DNA from: Saccharina japonica
Lineage: Eukaryota; Sar; Phaeophyceae; Laminariales; Laminariaceae
Direction of reading: 5' to 3'
DNA: 64,000 bases
Assembly: GCA_008828725.1 (NCBI GenBank)
Contig: MEHQ01000585.1
Location: forward strand, 62,001-126,000
The notes beneath the pieces were generated by a model, which worked only from the letters and a program-made list of their open reading frames with translations, was not told where the DNA came from and ran no database searches. Position numbers and translations under genes: made by a program. Every line of letters begins with the position of its first letter. Position 1 is the first letter of the stretch. Shown here one piece after another: positions 13,858-25,333 of the stretch.

Positions 13858-16800
13858 CGAACCGCTCGTACAACAACAAGACACCGGTCACAATAAACAC
13901 AGCAACAACATACTGTACGTACATAAACTTAAGCATGCATTCAACATCGACAACATCTACAACGCAACCCCCAACATCAACACTACCAGCCAGCACTCCC
14001 GGCAACGAACACCACCCACAACATCAACAGCATCGATAACTACTACCGACTCACCCACACCGGTGGTGAGGGGGTTTCGGCACAAGACCAAACGTTCCAC
14101 TCACCGAGAGTACTAAGGAGGTGCCCGGATGGTCCCTCTTGTCCAAGGCAGCGGCAAATAGCCACGAGGCATCTGCGTGAAGTCGAGAGGACAAAGGCGG
14201 CGTATTTGCACGAGCGCCAATCTTAAGCCTCTTCTCTGCCTTTCCCAGGGCGTATGTACGTAAACGCATGACCATTTCATTTTGACACGTGTACACCAAA
14301 GCACAAAACACAAACCAGAGATATCTGGTACCTGCTACAAGTACAACTGGCATTATGGAGCTTTTGGGCTTTGCGCATCCGGGCTTCGCACCTACGTCTG
14401 TAGTGCTCAAAAACATCACCCCCAGCTGACAGAGGTATCCTCTAAATAGAACAGGATGTAATACAGCAGTACACCTAGTGGGTGTTGGCTCGAAACATGA
14501 AACATGTGGTCAACATCACACCGTCCTGGCAGTCTGGAGGGAGTGACTGTGAGCAACGGGAATCGCCCCTGTGGGCTGCTATCGAGATATCACGCATTCG
14601 TCGGAAATCACGCGGCAGTTGAACCGGGGCGTGCGGGACTGCTGAAGAGCCGAGAGGCTACGTACGGGCATTGCTAGGACCTCGAAGCTCCGTGATAACT
14701 TGAACGCGGTGATGTTAGCCTGTTGTTGAAAAGCTTACCCTCGGCTGGATAATCTATCAATGTGCTGCCCCCATATAATCATACACAGTGGATACACGTA
14801 CACGAAATCATAACTTCTAGTTGACATACTTCGAAGTAAACATTATATATATACAATGTATGCTGTACGACAAACCATCAATCGTACAAGCTACCTGGTA
14901 CTACAAGCACGATGTCAGTAGTATTAATCGTGGTTTTATAATTAAGATATATTGTGATCGTATTTTATGTCAGAACTACAAGATATATTGTGATCGTATT
15001 TTACGTCAGAACTACAGTATACTGGTATACTACAGTACTACGTATGGCTAGGAATTCGACAATATTATTTCATAGGGTTTGCGTACGAGAGGGCCTGTCT
15101 GCTGTGTGGGGATGTGGTGATGTGTTTACTATTAATACACATTATTGGCAAAACATAGCATTCGAGAGTCGGCAAACACTCGTTGTTTTTTTTATCGGGT
15201 AGGTGTTGAGAGCGCTCGATCATGCGGAGGCAGAGAGAGAGCAGGGCATCGAGATCCGCCATAATAGCCGCGCTGTCTTTTTTCGTTTCGTTTCGTTTCT
15301 TTTTTTTTTTTTTGCCACACAGCAGTATGCAAAAACCCATTGGATTTGTTTAGATATAGCGTTGGAGTGTCGTCCATCGTGTGTGAGTCGGGAAAGAGGA
15401 CGCCGATCGGTGCCGACGCCGCCAGGGATCGAAGCCATTGCCCGGCACCCTCGGGCATGTTGATACAGTACCGGCCCGCTCATAAGAAAGGAACTGGCAA
15501 GAAAGTCAGCCTGAGAAATTAAAAACAAAATAAGAAGAAGAAAGCTCAGAGCCTAGTCAATGGATAAGCTTCAAGAAAGTGACCCCTAGCTTCCTGTGGC
15601 TGGACTGGGCCCAAGCCACCATTAATTGTACAGCACGACGAGGGAAGACGTCTTCACGGGGACCAAAATTAGAAAGCGCAACATAAGAAAGTGTGCTTTC
15701 GCGCGCGCCCAGAATAAGAAACTCAGCCTGAGCCCGATTTGGCCGCACTTTCATGGTCGTGTACCTTCTATGGCAATTAAACTCATTTGGCGCGAAGCGC
15801 CAAAACATTTTGTCGAGGGAGCGAAGCGACCGAGGCTTTTTAGTGCGTACAGTAAAAACAAACTCTTTGTAGCGGTACGTTTGGGCCTCCATTTTCATTA
15901 TGGATTTCCGTCTGTGACAGACGTGTTTTTGCTTTATTGATCGTGAGGGGTGTACGTCACCGACTGCTGTGAGAGGGTCGGTACTGCACTTCAAGGAGGG
16001 GAAAAAAAGGTGTATATGTCGCTCATTGTATCATATTATGCCTACGTAACAGGTACCAGTACCAGTTGTCAGGCGGTGTACTGTAGTACCAATCAATACT
16101 GTTGTACTGGGTAGATGTGCTGGAGAGGGGTAATTAATGGTGTATAGGGTGTGGCATGGGCGTTTTGGTTGTGGCGAGGTGGGGGTATACTCTGTTCTGT
16201 GTACTATTATTGACGTGCGGTTAAATCGCGATCCAAATTTAAAAATAAAAAGCATGGCATCTGTGAAAAATGTGGGGGACAGGGTCGGCTTATACAATGC
16301 ATTAGCTCGGATCTTCCTAGGGGCGGGCTGTTCAGTTCTCGCATTGCTTTGCGAGCTAGGAAGCACTTCCTGGTGGGATCAAGGCACGGGCGTAGACCCA
16401 ACCCAACCCCCAACCCTAACCCTAACCCTAACCCTAACCCAAACCGGACCCAAAACGGACCAGAAACGGGCGAGAAACGCGGCTGCGCCGCTTTTGCATC
16501 TAGCGAGAAAATTGCGAGAATATTCCGAGCGCGGACCACAATTACGATATGCAGACCACAGGTACACAATTTTCAAGACGAAATCATGCCTTGAAGATCC
16601 GAGCTAACGGGTTGTATGATGTACTCGCTTATCGCCAGGGAGAGGGAAAACTCCCGGAAATACTAAAAACAAACATTTAATAAAAGCACCTTGAAGGCAT
16701 CGATCCAACTGCTGCTGCTGTTCCCTCTACATTCATTCCCGAAGCTCGCTTCGATTGCGACGATAACCTACAGTAAGACGTGGTATAAGCTACGCCTAGC

Positions 16801-18624
16801 AATTTCTAAGAAGACTTTCAGGCGTGCTAAGATACCTTACGGCGATTGAGAACGGCCGCTCTCTGGGAAATGGGTTCTGACGAATTTCAAAACACGTCCT
16901 GAACTGGTGTTGGACCTATAGGTTAGTTAGGTGTATATGATAACTAACGTGGCCCATTTTTATCAGGCATATACAAAACTTCAACAGTGTCAAAAATACT
17001 GCGCGTAGTTACGGCCAAACAGCCTTTTGTAAGGCTAACAACGCGTAATTACGTCGGTTATCAGGGGATATTGATGACCCCGGCAATAAAATAGGGGTAC
17101 CTCCGGCGTCTATTTATGTAGGTATGTATGTGGTGTTCGCGCTTGAACTATATGTTTGGTGTGTTGAGACTTACTCTACCTATAATATATTAAAACACAT
17201 GTTTGCTTATCATATGCTGTGTTACAACTATTAATAACAGTAATCACGTATACATTGGATTTTCGCCCAGCTAACGTGGATTTTCTACGTTAGAGGCTCG
17301 ATGAAAAGCGTAACTACGGGGGGGGGGGTGTTGTGACGGTACCCCCTGATTGGTTACGCGCTACAAAAAAACTTTCCGCACAAGCCAGCACAAGCTCGGA
17401 AAAAACGAGTAAAACACGTGCTTACGTTGTTCCTGTTTTTACTATCCATATATCCGTGCATCTCCGAGGTCTGCATAAATCTCCGTGCACCCTTGACTGC
17501 TGTAGAGCCAGTTAAAGGATGCGATACGCACACCTGTCACGGCGGACTAAAACGCGAAACTTGGGGATGTACTCGTATATCATATTACATGTACTTCGTA
17601 TACCAGGCGTATATAATTATGTTTTAGTTTTTCCTCGTATGTATTACCTTCGCCCTCCCTATCTTTCTCCCTTTTGCGATACATATATCATATATACATA
17701 CCTACTTCTTGTCATATTGTCATATCAAACAAACGTGGTAAATATCGTGTCCCTCTTGCGTCAAATTCAATGAATGCCGATATATTAATCGTAAGGTATT
17801 AATTACACTATTTAGTATTTAGTCTTCTTGGAGAGCTATCATGACTGACTGCTGTCTGCTGTACCTAAATCACTGACACCATTTCCAGACACCAGACACG
17901 GTCCTGATTGTCTGGAGCTTTTACAACTGGACACCCTGTTTATGACGCGTATGTTTTTTTGTTTCGTTTTGTTCCATCCCATTTATTATCTTCGCCGTTC
18001 CTTTCTCTTTCCCTCCTGGTCGTAACTCAGATCCGGCGTCACAAAGTATAGGCTCCTCCCCACTATGTACGGTTGGTGCCTTGCATTATTACCGCGAGAA
18101 GACTGAAGCCCTTTCTTGCCTCGTTGACTGTCATCGAATTGTGCCCACCCACGCTACTACTATCATATTATTAATAGGCGCTCTCAGCAGTGTATGTACG
18201 AGGGAGTTATTATTATTGTGCTTGCCATCCGACAATGTGTAGTATTATTAGAAAAAAAAAAAAAAAAAACAGCTGTGAGCTCGAGGATTTCGTCGAAACT
18301 CATCTTTGCTAGCTGAGTGTAATACTTCGATCGCGCGTACTTACGGATTTGATATGTCATCATGTAGGATGTACATCCCGTATGAGGGGGACACAATCTG
18401 AGGCTGTAGAATTTAGGGAGTGTGTGTCTATTTGTGGGGGGAGGGAATATATACGATGCATCGCCAAGCGAAATACGAAGAGTTTGTTGCTCACATGCTA
18501 GAATAACGGCGATCAGGAGCACCCACAGCGCCACGGCCCGCCGTTTGTGTCCTGAAACCACATCGTCCGGCCTCCTGTCGGTATGCATAGAAGGGCGTAC
18601 AGCAGCAGTCAGTCGTAGAGCCAT
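6667..18624 (-). CDS. Copy A of a tandem family of two-membrane-segment proteins with a six-cysteine extracellular region
   Basis: Ten exons on the minus strand: 18624-18495, 14172-14105, 11918-11736, 11351-11256, 10935-10859, 8927-8813, 8414-8322, 7954-7819, 7382-7114 and 6675-6667. They join in phase to give 391 aa. A short basic N-terminus (HKRR) leads into a hydrophobic segment at about residues 30-52. A region of about 250 residues follows, with cysteines at 78, 85, 94, 131, 174 and 210 and sequons at N170 and N213. The second membrane segment is at about 300-314 (LILILWPIFFVAV), preceded by GSIGGFW and followed by HLKPRDF and a polar tail ending in DV. Every internal exon has a same-phase counterpart in copies B and C. 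The exon 4 donor (11255) reads GCAAGC, so this is a GC-AG intron or a mutation. The start is the first ATG in the open frame, but exon 1 could instead be internal (AG/GAGGCC). The layout recalls DEG/ENaC/ASC or P2X channels, without a recognisable G-x-S filter. Function is unknown. Confidence 0.78.
9355..9584. mobile_element. M1 inverted-repeat element (MITE-like), intron 5 of gene A
   Basis: Ends are GCGTGCTACAATAGAGG and GTGCACCTCTATCGTAGCA, close inverted copies. The interior has GGCTCCTTAGCCCAATTTCG and GAGCTCCTCAAGTGACCACC, shared by all members. Confidence 0.75.
9843..9931. mobile_element. 89-bp palindromic element related to the TTAA family
   Basis: Long inverted ends (CCCTTACAGGACTGGAGTTC at the left, CCCACTAGGACTGCAGACCC read inward from the right) continue into a shared GTTTTGGGGACAA. 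The flanks are GTAA and TTAA, one mismatch from a TTAA duplication. The interior resembles 13475-13556. Confidence 0.65.
9965..10174 (+). pseudogene. Short protein-like open segment in intron 5 of gene A, plus strand
   Basis: About 69 codons are open between a TGA at 9962 and a TAA at 10172, without an ATG. The reading has a protein-like composition (YDGIVIVNWDGRPSTAWNIY, then YGDIGVVDRRFYGPP). It lies antisense to gene A next to the minus-strand open segment at 10253-10640. One minus-strand frame is also open here, so the case is weak. Not recognised. Confidence 0.2.
10253..10640 (-). pseudogene. Protein-like open segment inside intron 5 of gene A, unidentified
   Basis: About 125 codons are open on the minus strand and the amino-acid pattern looks protein-like (alternating hydrophobic residues, for example VTVILRFVSYATWSGSE). 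Two in-frame stops lie just upstream at about 10641-10690, while protein-like sequence continues beyond them, which suggests decay. The segment ends in a CTG-repeat-derived serine run. It has no counterpart in gene B or C and does not belong to the spliced gene. It could be a decayed gene or an old insertion, and could also be chance. Confidence 0.25.
13297..13624. mobile_element. M1 element carrying a nested TTAA-flanked element, intron 2 of gene A
   Basis: The ends are ACGTGCTACGGTAG and the inverted CTATCGTACGTAGCACGT. The interior matches other M1 copies but is split at TTAA (13471) by an 82 bp insert. Confidence 0.7.
13475..13556. mobile_element. 82-bp element with TTAA target duplication, nested in M1
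   Basis: TTAA flanks it at 13471-13474 and 13557-13560. The inverted ends are CCCCTTAAGAACTGG and, reversed, CCCATTCAGAACTG. TTAA duplication is the hallmark of piggyBac transposition, and the empty site is visible in sister M1 copies. Confidence 0.7.
13824..13860. repeat. CAA microsatellite
   Basis: Eleven or so CAA units after an AAG run, in intron 2 of gene A. Confidence 0.9.
15462..15740. mobile_element. Diverged M2-like remnant
   Basis: GATACAGTACCGGCCCGCTC followed by ATAAGAAAGG, with a second AAGAAACTCAGCCTGAGCCC near 15717. No clear closing end. Confidence 0.35.
16398..16440. repeat. Interstitial telomere-like repeat (CCCTAA)
   Basis: Four in-phase CCCTAA units flanked by variants (CCCAA, CCCAAAC), near the left edge of tandem unit 1. 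Confidence 0.85.
17945..18180 (-). mobile_element. SINE-like body lacking the tRNA head (unit 1)
   Basis: This segment shares the body of the SINE-like element (CCATCCCATTTATTATCTTC, then GTCGTAACTCAGATCCG on the plus strand) but stops before a tRNA-like head. It is repeated at 24038-24273 in unit 2. It lies in intron 1 of gene A. Confidence 0.55.
18251..18440 (-). repeat. Dispersed repeat ending in CAGCTG plus a homopolymer tail (unit 1)
   Basis: On the minus strand it carries GTACGCGCGATCGAAGTATT, the motif ATGAGTTTCGACGAAATCCT and CTCACAGCTG, then a T run. The same block, in either orientation, occurs at 20770-20890, 21670-21860, 24345-24535, 26860-26980 and 27790-27980. Tail-only copies are at 19530-19580 and 29310-29340. 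The homopolymer at a fixed end suggests spread by retrotransposition. Confidence 0.5.
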
Positions 18625-18723
18625 CAACAATGCACACCGTCATTGATCAAGCCTAAGCCTGTTATCTCTGTACATACCGGTCACGAGTTTCGGTCGAATT
18701 CACACGAATCAGATAATACCGTA

Positions 18724-18813
18724 CCAATCTGACCCTAAATATAAGAACCATTTGAATCGCATGTTAATTTACAAACGATCTTAATATTTCGGGTCAGAGT
18801 AGTACCATATACC
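18724..18813. mobile_element. Small palindromic element (unit 1)
   Basis: GTACCAATCTGACCCTAAAT at the left and its near-inverse ATATTTCGGGTCAGAGTAGT at the right enclose about 45 bp. Duplicated at 24818-24907. Confidence 0.6.
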
Positions 18814-19239
18814 AGGCACTAGGTATGCCGTTTAGAAGCCAGGTACGTATAACACGTACAGCAGTAACTTTGTTTACTTTTTGATTTTTCCATCCCGTTC
18901 ATCCTGGTATAATTTTCGCCCTTATTTTCTCCCTGCTTCCTATATATTATTGTTATATTTGCCATCCGACAATGTGCAGCATAAGCTTCAACGTTGATCA
19001 CTCGTAACATTCCCGAAAGCAGATACATTCGTATGACACTTTTTACGGCGGGTCGTCGTAAATAAGACCTACGGTACAACACAACTTTACATACTTTGTA
19101 CATATTTTCAAACTTTTACGCACAATATCTGGTCCTATATACCGGGTATGTATGTACTATGGTTCCCCGAAATATGAGTAACTCTGTGGTATTATTATTG
19201 TAGCACATCACGTACGTATGATAGCAGGCTCTCTTCTCC

Positions 19240-19446
19240 ACCCTTTCCACCACGTTCGGTTGGTGCCTTGATTTTTTTTTAATCACGAGAAGGCATCAGC
19301 CGTTTCGTCCCTCGTGGACTCGCGTCCAATTGCGCCTACCCACGCTGGCATTACTACTACTGTAGGCGCTCTCGTCAGTTGACTCCTCACTTAGAAGTTT
19401 TGCAAACCAAACATGTTCACAATCTCACCGCGGTGGGAGTCGAACT
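19240..19446 (-). mobile_element. Older SINE-like copy with degenerate tRNA-like end (unit 1)
   Basis: It has diverged body sequence (GGTTGGTGCCTTG, GCGCCTACCCACGCT) and ends at a tRNA-like B-box on the minus strand (GAGTTCGACTCCCAC at 19434-19448). It is duplicated at 25334-25540. Confidence 0.45.
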
Positions 19447-19882
19447 CACAAAAACAAAGCTATATAATAGCAGAGCCCTCGAGAGCAACAGCAACCACGT
19501 AGACCATGGGGGCTTTACGAGTTGTATATATAAAAAAAAAACACAACAGCTGTGAGCTCGAGGATTTCGTCGACAAGTCCCTGCGATGATGCTTCTACGT
19601 ATTGATCTACCGGGGGACGACATATCGATCGACAACTCAGCCAAGGGTAATCCTTTTGTAACACCGCAGTGGCCTCCCCTCTGAACGGCGGTGAAATATG
19701 TGGGTAAATTTCCCGCCCCGGGGAACGCCTCGTGACATTCCTTCGACACGCGCGGCTAGAGCCTATATATTCTACGTGAATGCTTCGGGCACTTCCCTGC
19801 GATGGAAAGCGCCTGGCCCCGCAAGGCTCCCGTGTTATGTTGACGATTTAAAGCTCTGTTACAGGGAAACTTACCACATCGT

Positions 19883-19922
<40 letters not shown>

Positions 19923-19948
19923 AAGTAGTAGTAGTAGTAGTAGTAGTG

Positions 19949-19985
<37 letters not shown>

Positions 19986-20025
19986 AAGTAGCAGAAGAAG
20001 AAGTAGCAGCAGCAGTAGCAGTAGC

Positions 20026-20063
<38 letters not shown>

Positions 20064-20112
20064 CAGTAGTAGTAGCAGCAGTAACTGCTGTAGCAGTAGT
20101 AATAGCAATAGT
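19883..20112. repeat. TAG trinucleotide microsatellite (unit 1)
   Basis: About 230 bp of (TAG)n with AAG and CAG interruptions. All frames are open, which produces spurious poly-Leu, poly-Thr, poly-Tyr and poly-Val readings. Confidence 0.95.
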
Positions 20113-20769
20113 AGCGGCGGTTTTGTACAATGAACGCAGCGAAGGAGAAGATGGTTCCAGCAGGGTCTGCGCAAGCTTGGAGACCTCCTCTGCCGTATAT
20201 AGCTTGTCGCAGCCCTGGGTGCGAGGTGCGAGTAGTCCAGTTAGATTCGATGGTCACGCATTTACCCGTACACCAGTTCAGCAGTATAGGCTATATGGGA
20301 TATCCACGACGGTACGCAGCTATCCCAGTTTCAGAGAAGCAAGGACTGCTCCTGTCTGTAAGACCTGTACAACAATATACGAGTTGATGACTGGGTCAAA
20401 CTTTAGCCTATAACGGTTGATCCGGGAATGCTCGCGAGCGTATGTAACACGCAACCCAATGTTCGTCGAAGGTTCCAAGAACGACACACCTTTTCTGGAA
20501 AAGAAGTACGTATTGTACGCCACACAGAACGTTACGTATAATACATACCTTGTCAGAATTCGCGCTCGCTTGCTTCTTCTATTGTACTACACCCCGACTG
20601 ATTCTCGTTTCAGCGTCTGGAAAAAGAGAAACTATTAATAATAATGGTAGTGTGTGTGTTCTTCACATTAAACCTTCCTTTCTACTCGTCGACATCCAGT
20701 GAAGGGCCTGGAAACAATATTTGAATTTGCATCAAGAACACACCGATCGATGATAGATTATGTACTTCA

Positions 20770-20890
20770 TATATCCTACATGAGGACATATAAAATCCGT
20801 AAGTACGCGCGATCGAAGTATTACACTCAGCTAGCAAAGATGAGCTTCGACGAAATCCTCGAGCTCACAGCTGTTGTTTTTTTAATTTTT
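20770..20890 (+). repeat. Dispersed CAGCTG/poly-T repeat
   Basis: Plus-strand copy of the block at 18251-18440, ending in CAGCTGTTG and a T-rich tail. It lies immediately before a tRNA-like SINE head at 20912. Confidence 0.5.
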
Positions 20891-20911
20891 TTAATATAGG
20901 TTTACACGGTC

Positions 20912-21237
20912 GCCCCGGTGGTCTAACTGGTAGCCACGAAGTCTGAACGGCCGGATGTCGAGGGTTCGATCCTCCTTATGGAGGTTTTTATTCTCAAATG
21001 ACACCGACTGTCGAGAGCGCATATTATAGCGTGGGAAAGCAAAATTCGACGAAAGTTGACGAGGGAAGAAAGTGCTGAAATCTTCTCGCGATGAAAACCA
21101 AGGCAAGAACCGTAGTGTGGGAGGAGGGAGAGAAGCGTACTTTGTGACCCCGGATCTGAGTTACGACTACTCGTAGGGAGGGAGAAAGACGGAAGCGCGA
21201 AGATAACGAATGGGATGGAAAAAAAAAAAGAAAAAAA
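20912..21237 (+). mobile_element. tRNA-derived SINE-like element
   Basis: The head at about 20912-20985 has an A-box-like TGGTCTAACTGG and a B-box-like GGGTTCGATCC at tRNA-like spacing. A body of about 230 bp and an A-rich tail (about 21219-21237) follow. An inverted copy begins about 25 bp downstream. The parent tRNA was not identified. Confidence 0.7.
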
Positions 21238-21261
21238 GCTCTACCACGTCAACTCGTCGGA

Positions 21262-21605
21262 GCACCTTTTTTTTTTTTTTTTTTTCCATCCCATTTATTA
21301 TCTTCGCCCTTCTTTTCTCTCTCCTCCCTAGTCGTAACTCAGATCCGGGGTTCACAAAGTAGGCTCCTCTCCCTCCTCCCCCACTTTCTTGCCTTGATTT
21401 TTTATCGCGCAGGGGGTTCAGCCTTCCCAATGCTCGTCGATTTTCATCGAATTTTGCTAACTCACGCTCTCGCGCTTTCAGCTATCATAGTCAGGATGTT
21501 TTGCGAGAAAAAGTCCCTGCGAGCATGCGCTCGGGGGGGCTCGAACTCGTGACCTTGACGCTAACAAGCTTCGTGGTTACCTGCTAGCCCACCGGGGCGA
21601 CCGGA
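21262..21605 (-). mobile_element. tRNA-derived SINE-like element, inverted relative to its neighbour
   Basis: Read on the minus strand, the tRNA-like head is at about 21605-21525 (CCCCGGTGGGCTAGCAGG, then GAGTTCGAGCC). The body and a poly-A tail at 21265-21285 follow. Together with 20912-21237 it forms a tail-to-tail inverted pair able to fold into a long hairpin. Confidence 0.7.
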
Positions 21606-21669
21606 TTCACTACGTAGAGTAAATGTTTATTTCAGACTATTACATTTTATTTTTATATATTTATTCCGC

Positions 21670-21860
21670 CCACCCACAAATAGACACACGCTTCCTGAAT
21701 TCGACAGCCTCAGATTGAGTCCCCCTCATACGGGTTGTACATCCTGCATGATGAGGGCATATAAAACCCTCAAGTACGCGCGATCGAAGTATCACACTCA
21801 GCTACGAGCAGAAATGAGTTTCGACGAAATCCTCGATCTCACCGAGGGTGGTCGATTTTT
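21670..21860 (+). repeat. Dispersed CAGCTG/poly-T repeat, diverged
   Basis: Copy of the same block, with the tail changed from CAGCTG to GAGGGTGGTC before the T run. It follows the inverted SINE-like element. A matching copy is at 27790-27980. Confidence 0.5.
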
Positions 21861-22490
21861 TTTTTTCGACACCTCACGTCAAATTGTTCAACTTTTACGT
21901 TTTGACAGGGGGGGGGGGTACCTGAGACCATCCCCTCCCTCTACGCCTAAGCAACACCTATATAAAACTCAACACAGGGGACAGTAGAGAGCCCCCCCCT
22001 GCTTGATAGAAGGCCTCCCACAGTAACACAATCATACCTGACAGCGTCCCCTCCCTCTACGCCTGAGCATAAACTACATGCAATTGAACACAGGGGGCGG
22101 TAGATAGCTGTCCCCTGCTCGATACAAGGCCTTTCATAGTACTGCAATACTACTGGGCGGCGCTGCGGTCTTACTGTAGTACCAATCAATACTGTTGTAC
22201 TGGGTAGATGTGCTGGAGAGGGGTAATTAATGGTGTATAGGGTGTGGCATGGGCGTTTTGGTTGTGGCGAGGTGGGGGTATACTCTGTTCTGTGTACTAT
22301 TATTGACGTGCGGTTAAATCGCGATCCAAATTTAAAAATAAAAAGCATGGCATCTGTGAAAAATGTGGGGGACAGGGTCGGCTTATACAATGCATTAGCT
22401 CGGATCTTCCTAGGGGCGGGCTGTTCAGTTCTCGCATTGCTTTGCGAGCTAGGAAGCACTTCCTGGTGGGATCAAGGCACGGGCGTAGAC

Positions 22491-22533
22491 CCAACCCAAC
22501 CCCCAACCCTAACCCGAACCCTAACCCTAACCC
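22491..22533. repeat. Interstitial telomere-like repeat, unit 2
   Basis: Same tract as 16398-16440, with one unit changed to CCCGAA. Confidence 0.85.
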
Positions 22534-24037
22534 AAACCGGACCCAAAACGGACCAGAAACGGGCGAGAAACGCGGCTGCGCCGCTTTTGCATCTAGCGAG
22601 AAAATTGCGAGAATATTCCGAGCGCGGACCACAATTACGATATGCAGACCACAGGTACACAATTTTCAAGACGAAATCATGCCTTGAAGATCCGAGCTAA
22701 CGGGTTGTATGATGTACTCGCTTATCGCCAGGGAGAGGGAAAACTCCCGGAAATACTAAAAACAAACATTTAATAAAAGCACCTTGAAGGCATCGATCCA
22801 ACTGCTGCTGCTGTTCCCTCTACATTCATTCCCGAAGCTCGCTTCGATTGCGACGATAACCTACAGTAAGACGTGGTATAAGCTACGCCTAGCAATTTCT
22901 AAGAAGACTTTCAGGCGTGCTAAGATACCTTACGGCGATTGAGAACGGCCGCTCTCTGGGAAATGGGTTCTGACGAATTTCAAAACACGTCCTGAACTGG
23001 TGTTGGACCTATAGGTTAGTTAGGTGTATATGATAACTAACGTGGCCCATTTTTATCAGGCATATACAAAACTTCAACAGTGTCAAAAATACTGCGCGTA
23101 GTTACGGCCAAACAGCCTTTTGTAAGGCTAACAACGCGTAATTACGTCGGTTATCAGGGGATATTGATGACCCCGGCAATAAAATAGGGGTACCTCCGGC
23201 GTCTATTTATGTAGGTATGTATGTGGTGTTCGCGCTTGAACTATATGTTTGGTGTGTTGAGACTTACTCTACCTATAATATATTAAAACACATGTTTGCT
23301 TATCATATGCTGTGTTACAACTATTAATAACAGTAATCACGTATACATTGGATTTTCGCCCAGCTAACGTGGATTTTCTACGTTAGAGGCTCGATGAAAA
23401 GCGTAACTACGGGGGGGGGGGTGTTGTGACGGTACCCCCTGATTGGTTACGCGCTACAAAAAAACTTTCCGCACAAGCCAGCACAAGCTCGGAAAAAACG
23501 AGTAAAACACGTGCTTACGTTGTTCCTGTTTTTACTATCCATATATCCGTGCATCTCCGAGGTCTGCATAAATCTCCGTGCACCCTTGACTGCTGTAGAG
23601 CCAGTTAAAGGATGCGATACGCACACCTGTCACGGCGGACTAAAACGCGAAACTTGGGGATGTACTCGTATATCATATTACATGTACTTCGTATACCAGG
23701 CGTATATAATTATGTTTTAGTTTTTCCTCGTATGTATTACCTTCGCCCTCCCTATCTTTCTCCCTTTTGCGATACATATATCATATATACATACCTACTT
23801 CTTGTCATATTGTCATATCAAACAAACGTGGTAAATATCGTGTCCCTCTTGCGTCAAATTCAATGAATGCCGATATATTAATCGTAAGGTATTAATTACA
23901 CTATTTAGTATTTAGTCTTCTTGGAGAGCTATCATGACTGACTGCTGTCTGCTGTACCTAAATCACTGACACCATTTCCAGACACCAGACACGGTCCTGA
24001 TTGTCTGGAGCTTTTACAACTGGACACCCTGTTTATG

Positions 24038-24273
24038 ACGCGTATGTTTTTTTGTTTCGTTTTGTTCCATCCCATTTATTATCTTCGCCGTTCCTTTCTC
24101 TTTCCCTCCTGGTCGTAACTCAGATCCGGCGTCACAAAGTATAGGCTCCTCCCCACTATGTACGGTTGGTGCCTTGCATTATTACCGCGAGAAGACTGAA
24201 GCCCTTTCTTGCCTCGTTGACTGTCATCGAATTGTGCCCACCCACGCTACTACTATCATATTATTAATAGGCG
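24038..24273 (-). mobile_element. SINE-like body lacking the tRNA head (unit 2)
   Basis: Duplicate of 17945-18180 by the tandem duplication. Confidence 0.55.
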
Positions 24274-24588
24274 CTCTCAGCAGTGTATGTACGAGGGAGT
24301 TATTATTATTGTGCTTGCCATCCGACAATGTGTAGTATTATTAGAAAAAAAAAAAAAAAAAAACAGCTGTGAGCTCGAGGATTTCGTCGAAACTCATCTT
24401 TGCTAGCTGAGTGTAATACTTCGATCGCGCGTACTTACGGATTTGATATGTCATCATGTAGGATGTACATCCCGTATGAGGGGGACACAATCTGAGGCTG
24501 TAGAATTTAGGGAGTGTGTGTCTATTTGTGGGGGGAGGGAATATATACGATGCATCGCCAAGCGAAATACGAAGAGTTTGTTGCTCAC

Positions 24589-24718
24589 ATGCTAGAATAA
24601 CGGCGATCAGGAGCACCCACAGCGCCACGGCCCGCCGTTTGTGTCCTGAAACCACATCGTCCGGCCTCCTGTCGGTATGCATAGAAGGGCGTACAGCAGC
24701 AGTCAGTCGTAGAGCCAT
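24589..24718 (-). CDS. Second copy of gene A exon 1 (first membrane segment) in the tandem duplicate
   Basis: This is a duplicate of the exon at 18495-18624, lying 6094 bp further on in the second 6.1 kb unit. It keeps the ATG, the open frame, the hydrophobic segment (VALWVLLIAVILA) and the GTGAGC donor. No exon 2 (DASWLFAAA) lies between it and the first-unit exon. To make a full protein it would have to splice past that exon to 14172. It could therefore act as an alternative first exon with its own upstream sequence, or be a silent duplicate. No promoter element is recognisable. Confidence 0.6.
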
Positions 24719-24817
24719 CAACAATGCACACCGTCATTGATCAAGCCTAAGCCTGTTATCTCTGTACATACCGGTCACGAGTTTCGGTCGAATTCACACG
24801 AATCAGATAATACCGTA

Positions 24818-24907
24818 CCAATCTGACCCTAAATATAAGAACCATTTGAATCGCATGTTAATTTACAAACGATCTTAATATTTCGGGTCAGAGTAGTACC
24901 ATATACC
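24818..24907. mobile_element. Small palindromic element (unit 2)
   Basis: Duplicate of 18724-18813. Confidence 0.6.
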
Positions 24908-25333
24908 AGGCACTAGGTATGCCGTTTAGAAGCCAGGTACGTATAACACGTACAGCAGTAACTTTGTTTACTTTTTGATTTTTCCATCCCGTTCATCCTG
25001 GTATAATTTTCGCCCTTATTTTCTCCCTGCTTCCTATATATTATTGTTATATTTGCCATCCGACAATGTGCAGCATAAGCTTCAACGTTGATCACTCGTA
25101 ACATTCCCGAAAGCAGATACATTCGTATGACACTTTTTACGGCGGGTCGTCGTAAATAAGACCTACGGTACAACACAACTTTACATACTTTGTACATATT
25201 TTCAAACTTTTACGCACAATATCTGGTCCTATATACCGGGTATGTATGTACTATGGTTCCCCGAAATATGAGTAACTCTGTGGTATTATTATTGTAGCAC
25301 ATCACGTACGTATGATAGCAGGCTCTCTTCTCC

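Larger units (their letters stand above)
16079..22171. repeat. Unit 1 of a 6.1 kb direct tandem duplication
   Basis: The unit starts at TACTGTAGTACC and is followed directly by a second unit at 22172, an offset of 6093 bp. It contains a telomere-like tract, the first exon of gene A (18495-18624), a TAG microsatellite, several SINE-like elements and poly-A/T tails. Bases 16079-20900 match unit 2 with only a handful of differences. Bases 20900-22171 match unit 2 with many substitutions and single-base gaps. Confidence 0.9.

Noticed and set aside
16137-16607. 156-codon frame repeated at 22230-22700
   Set aside because: Its conservation comes only from the recent tandem duplication, and it runs through telomere-like repeats. 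No independent support.
19756-20257. Long open frames reading poly-Thr, poly-Leu and poly-Tyr
   Set aside because: They are produced by the TAG microsatellite, which lacks stops in several frames.
20912-20990. Possible functional tRNA gene
   Set aside because: A- and B-box-like motifs are present, but no proper cloverleaf or anticodon arm could be drawn, and it is followed by a SINE body and A-tail.
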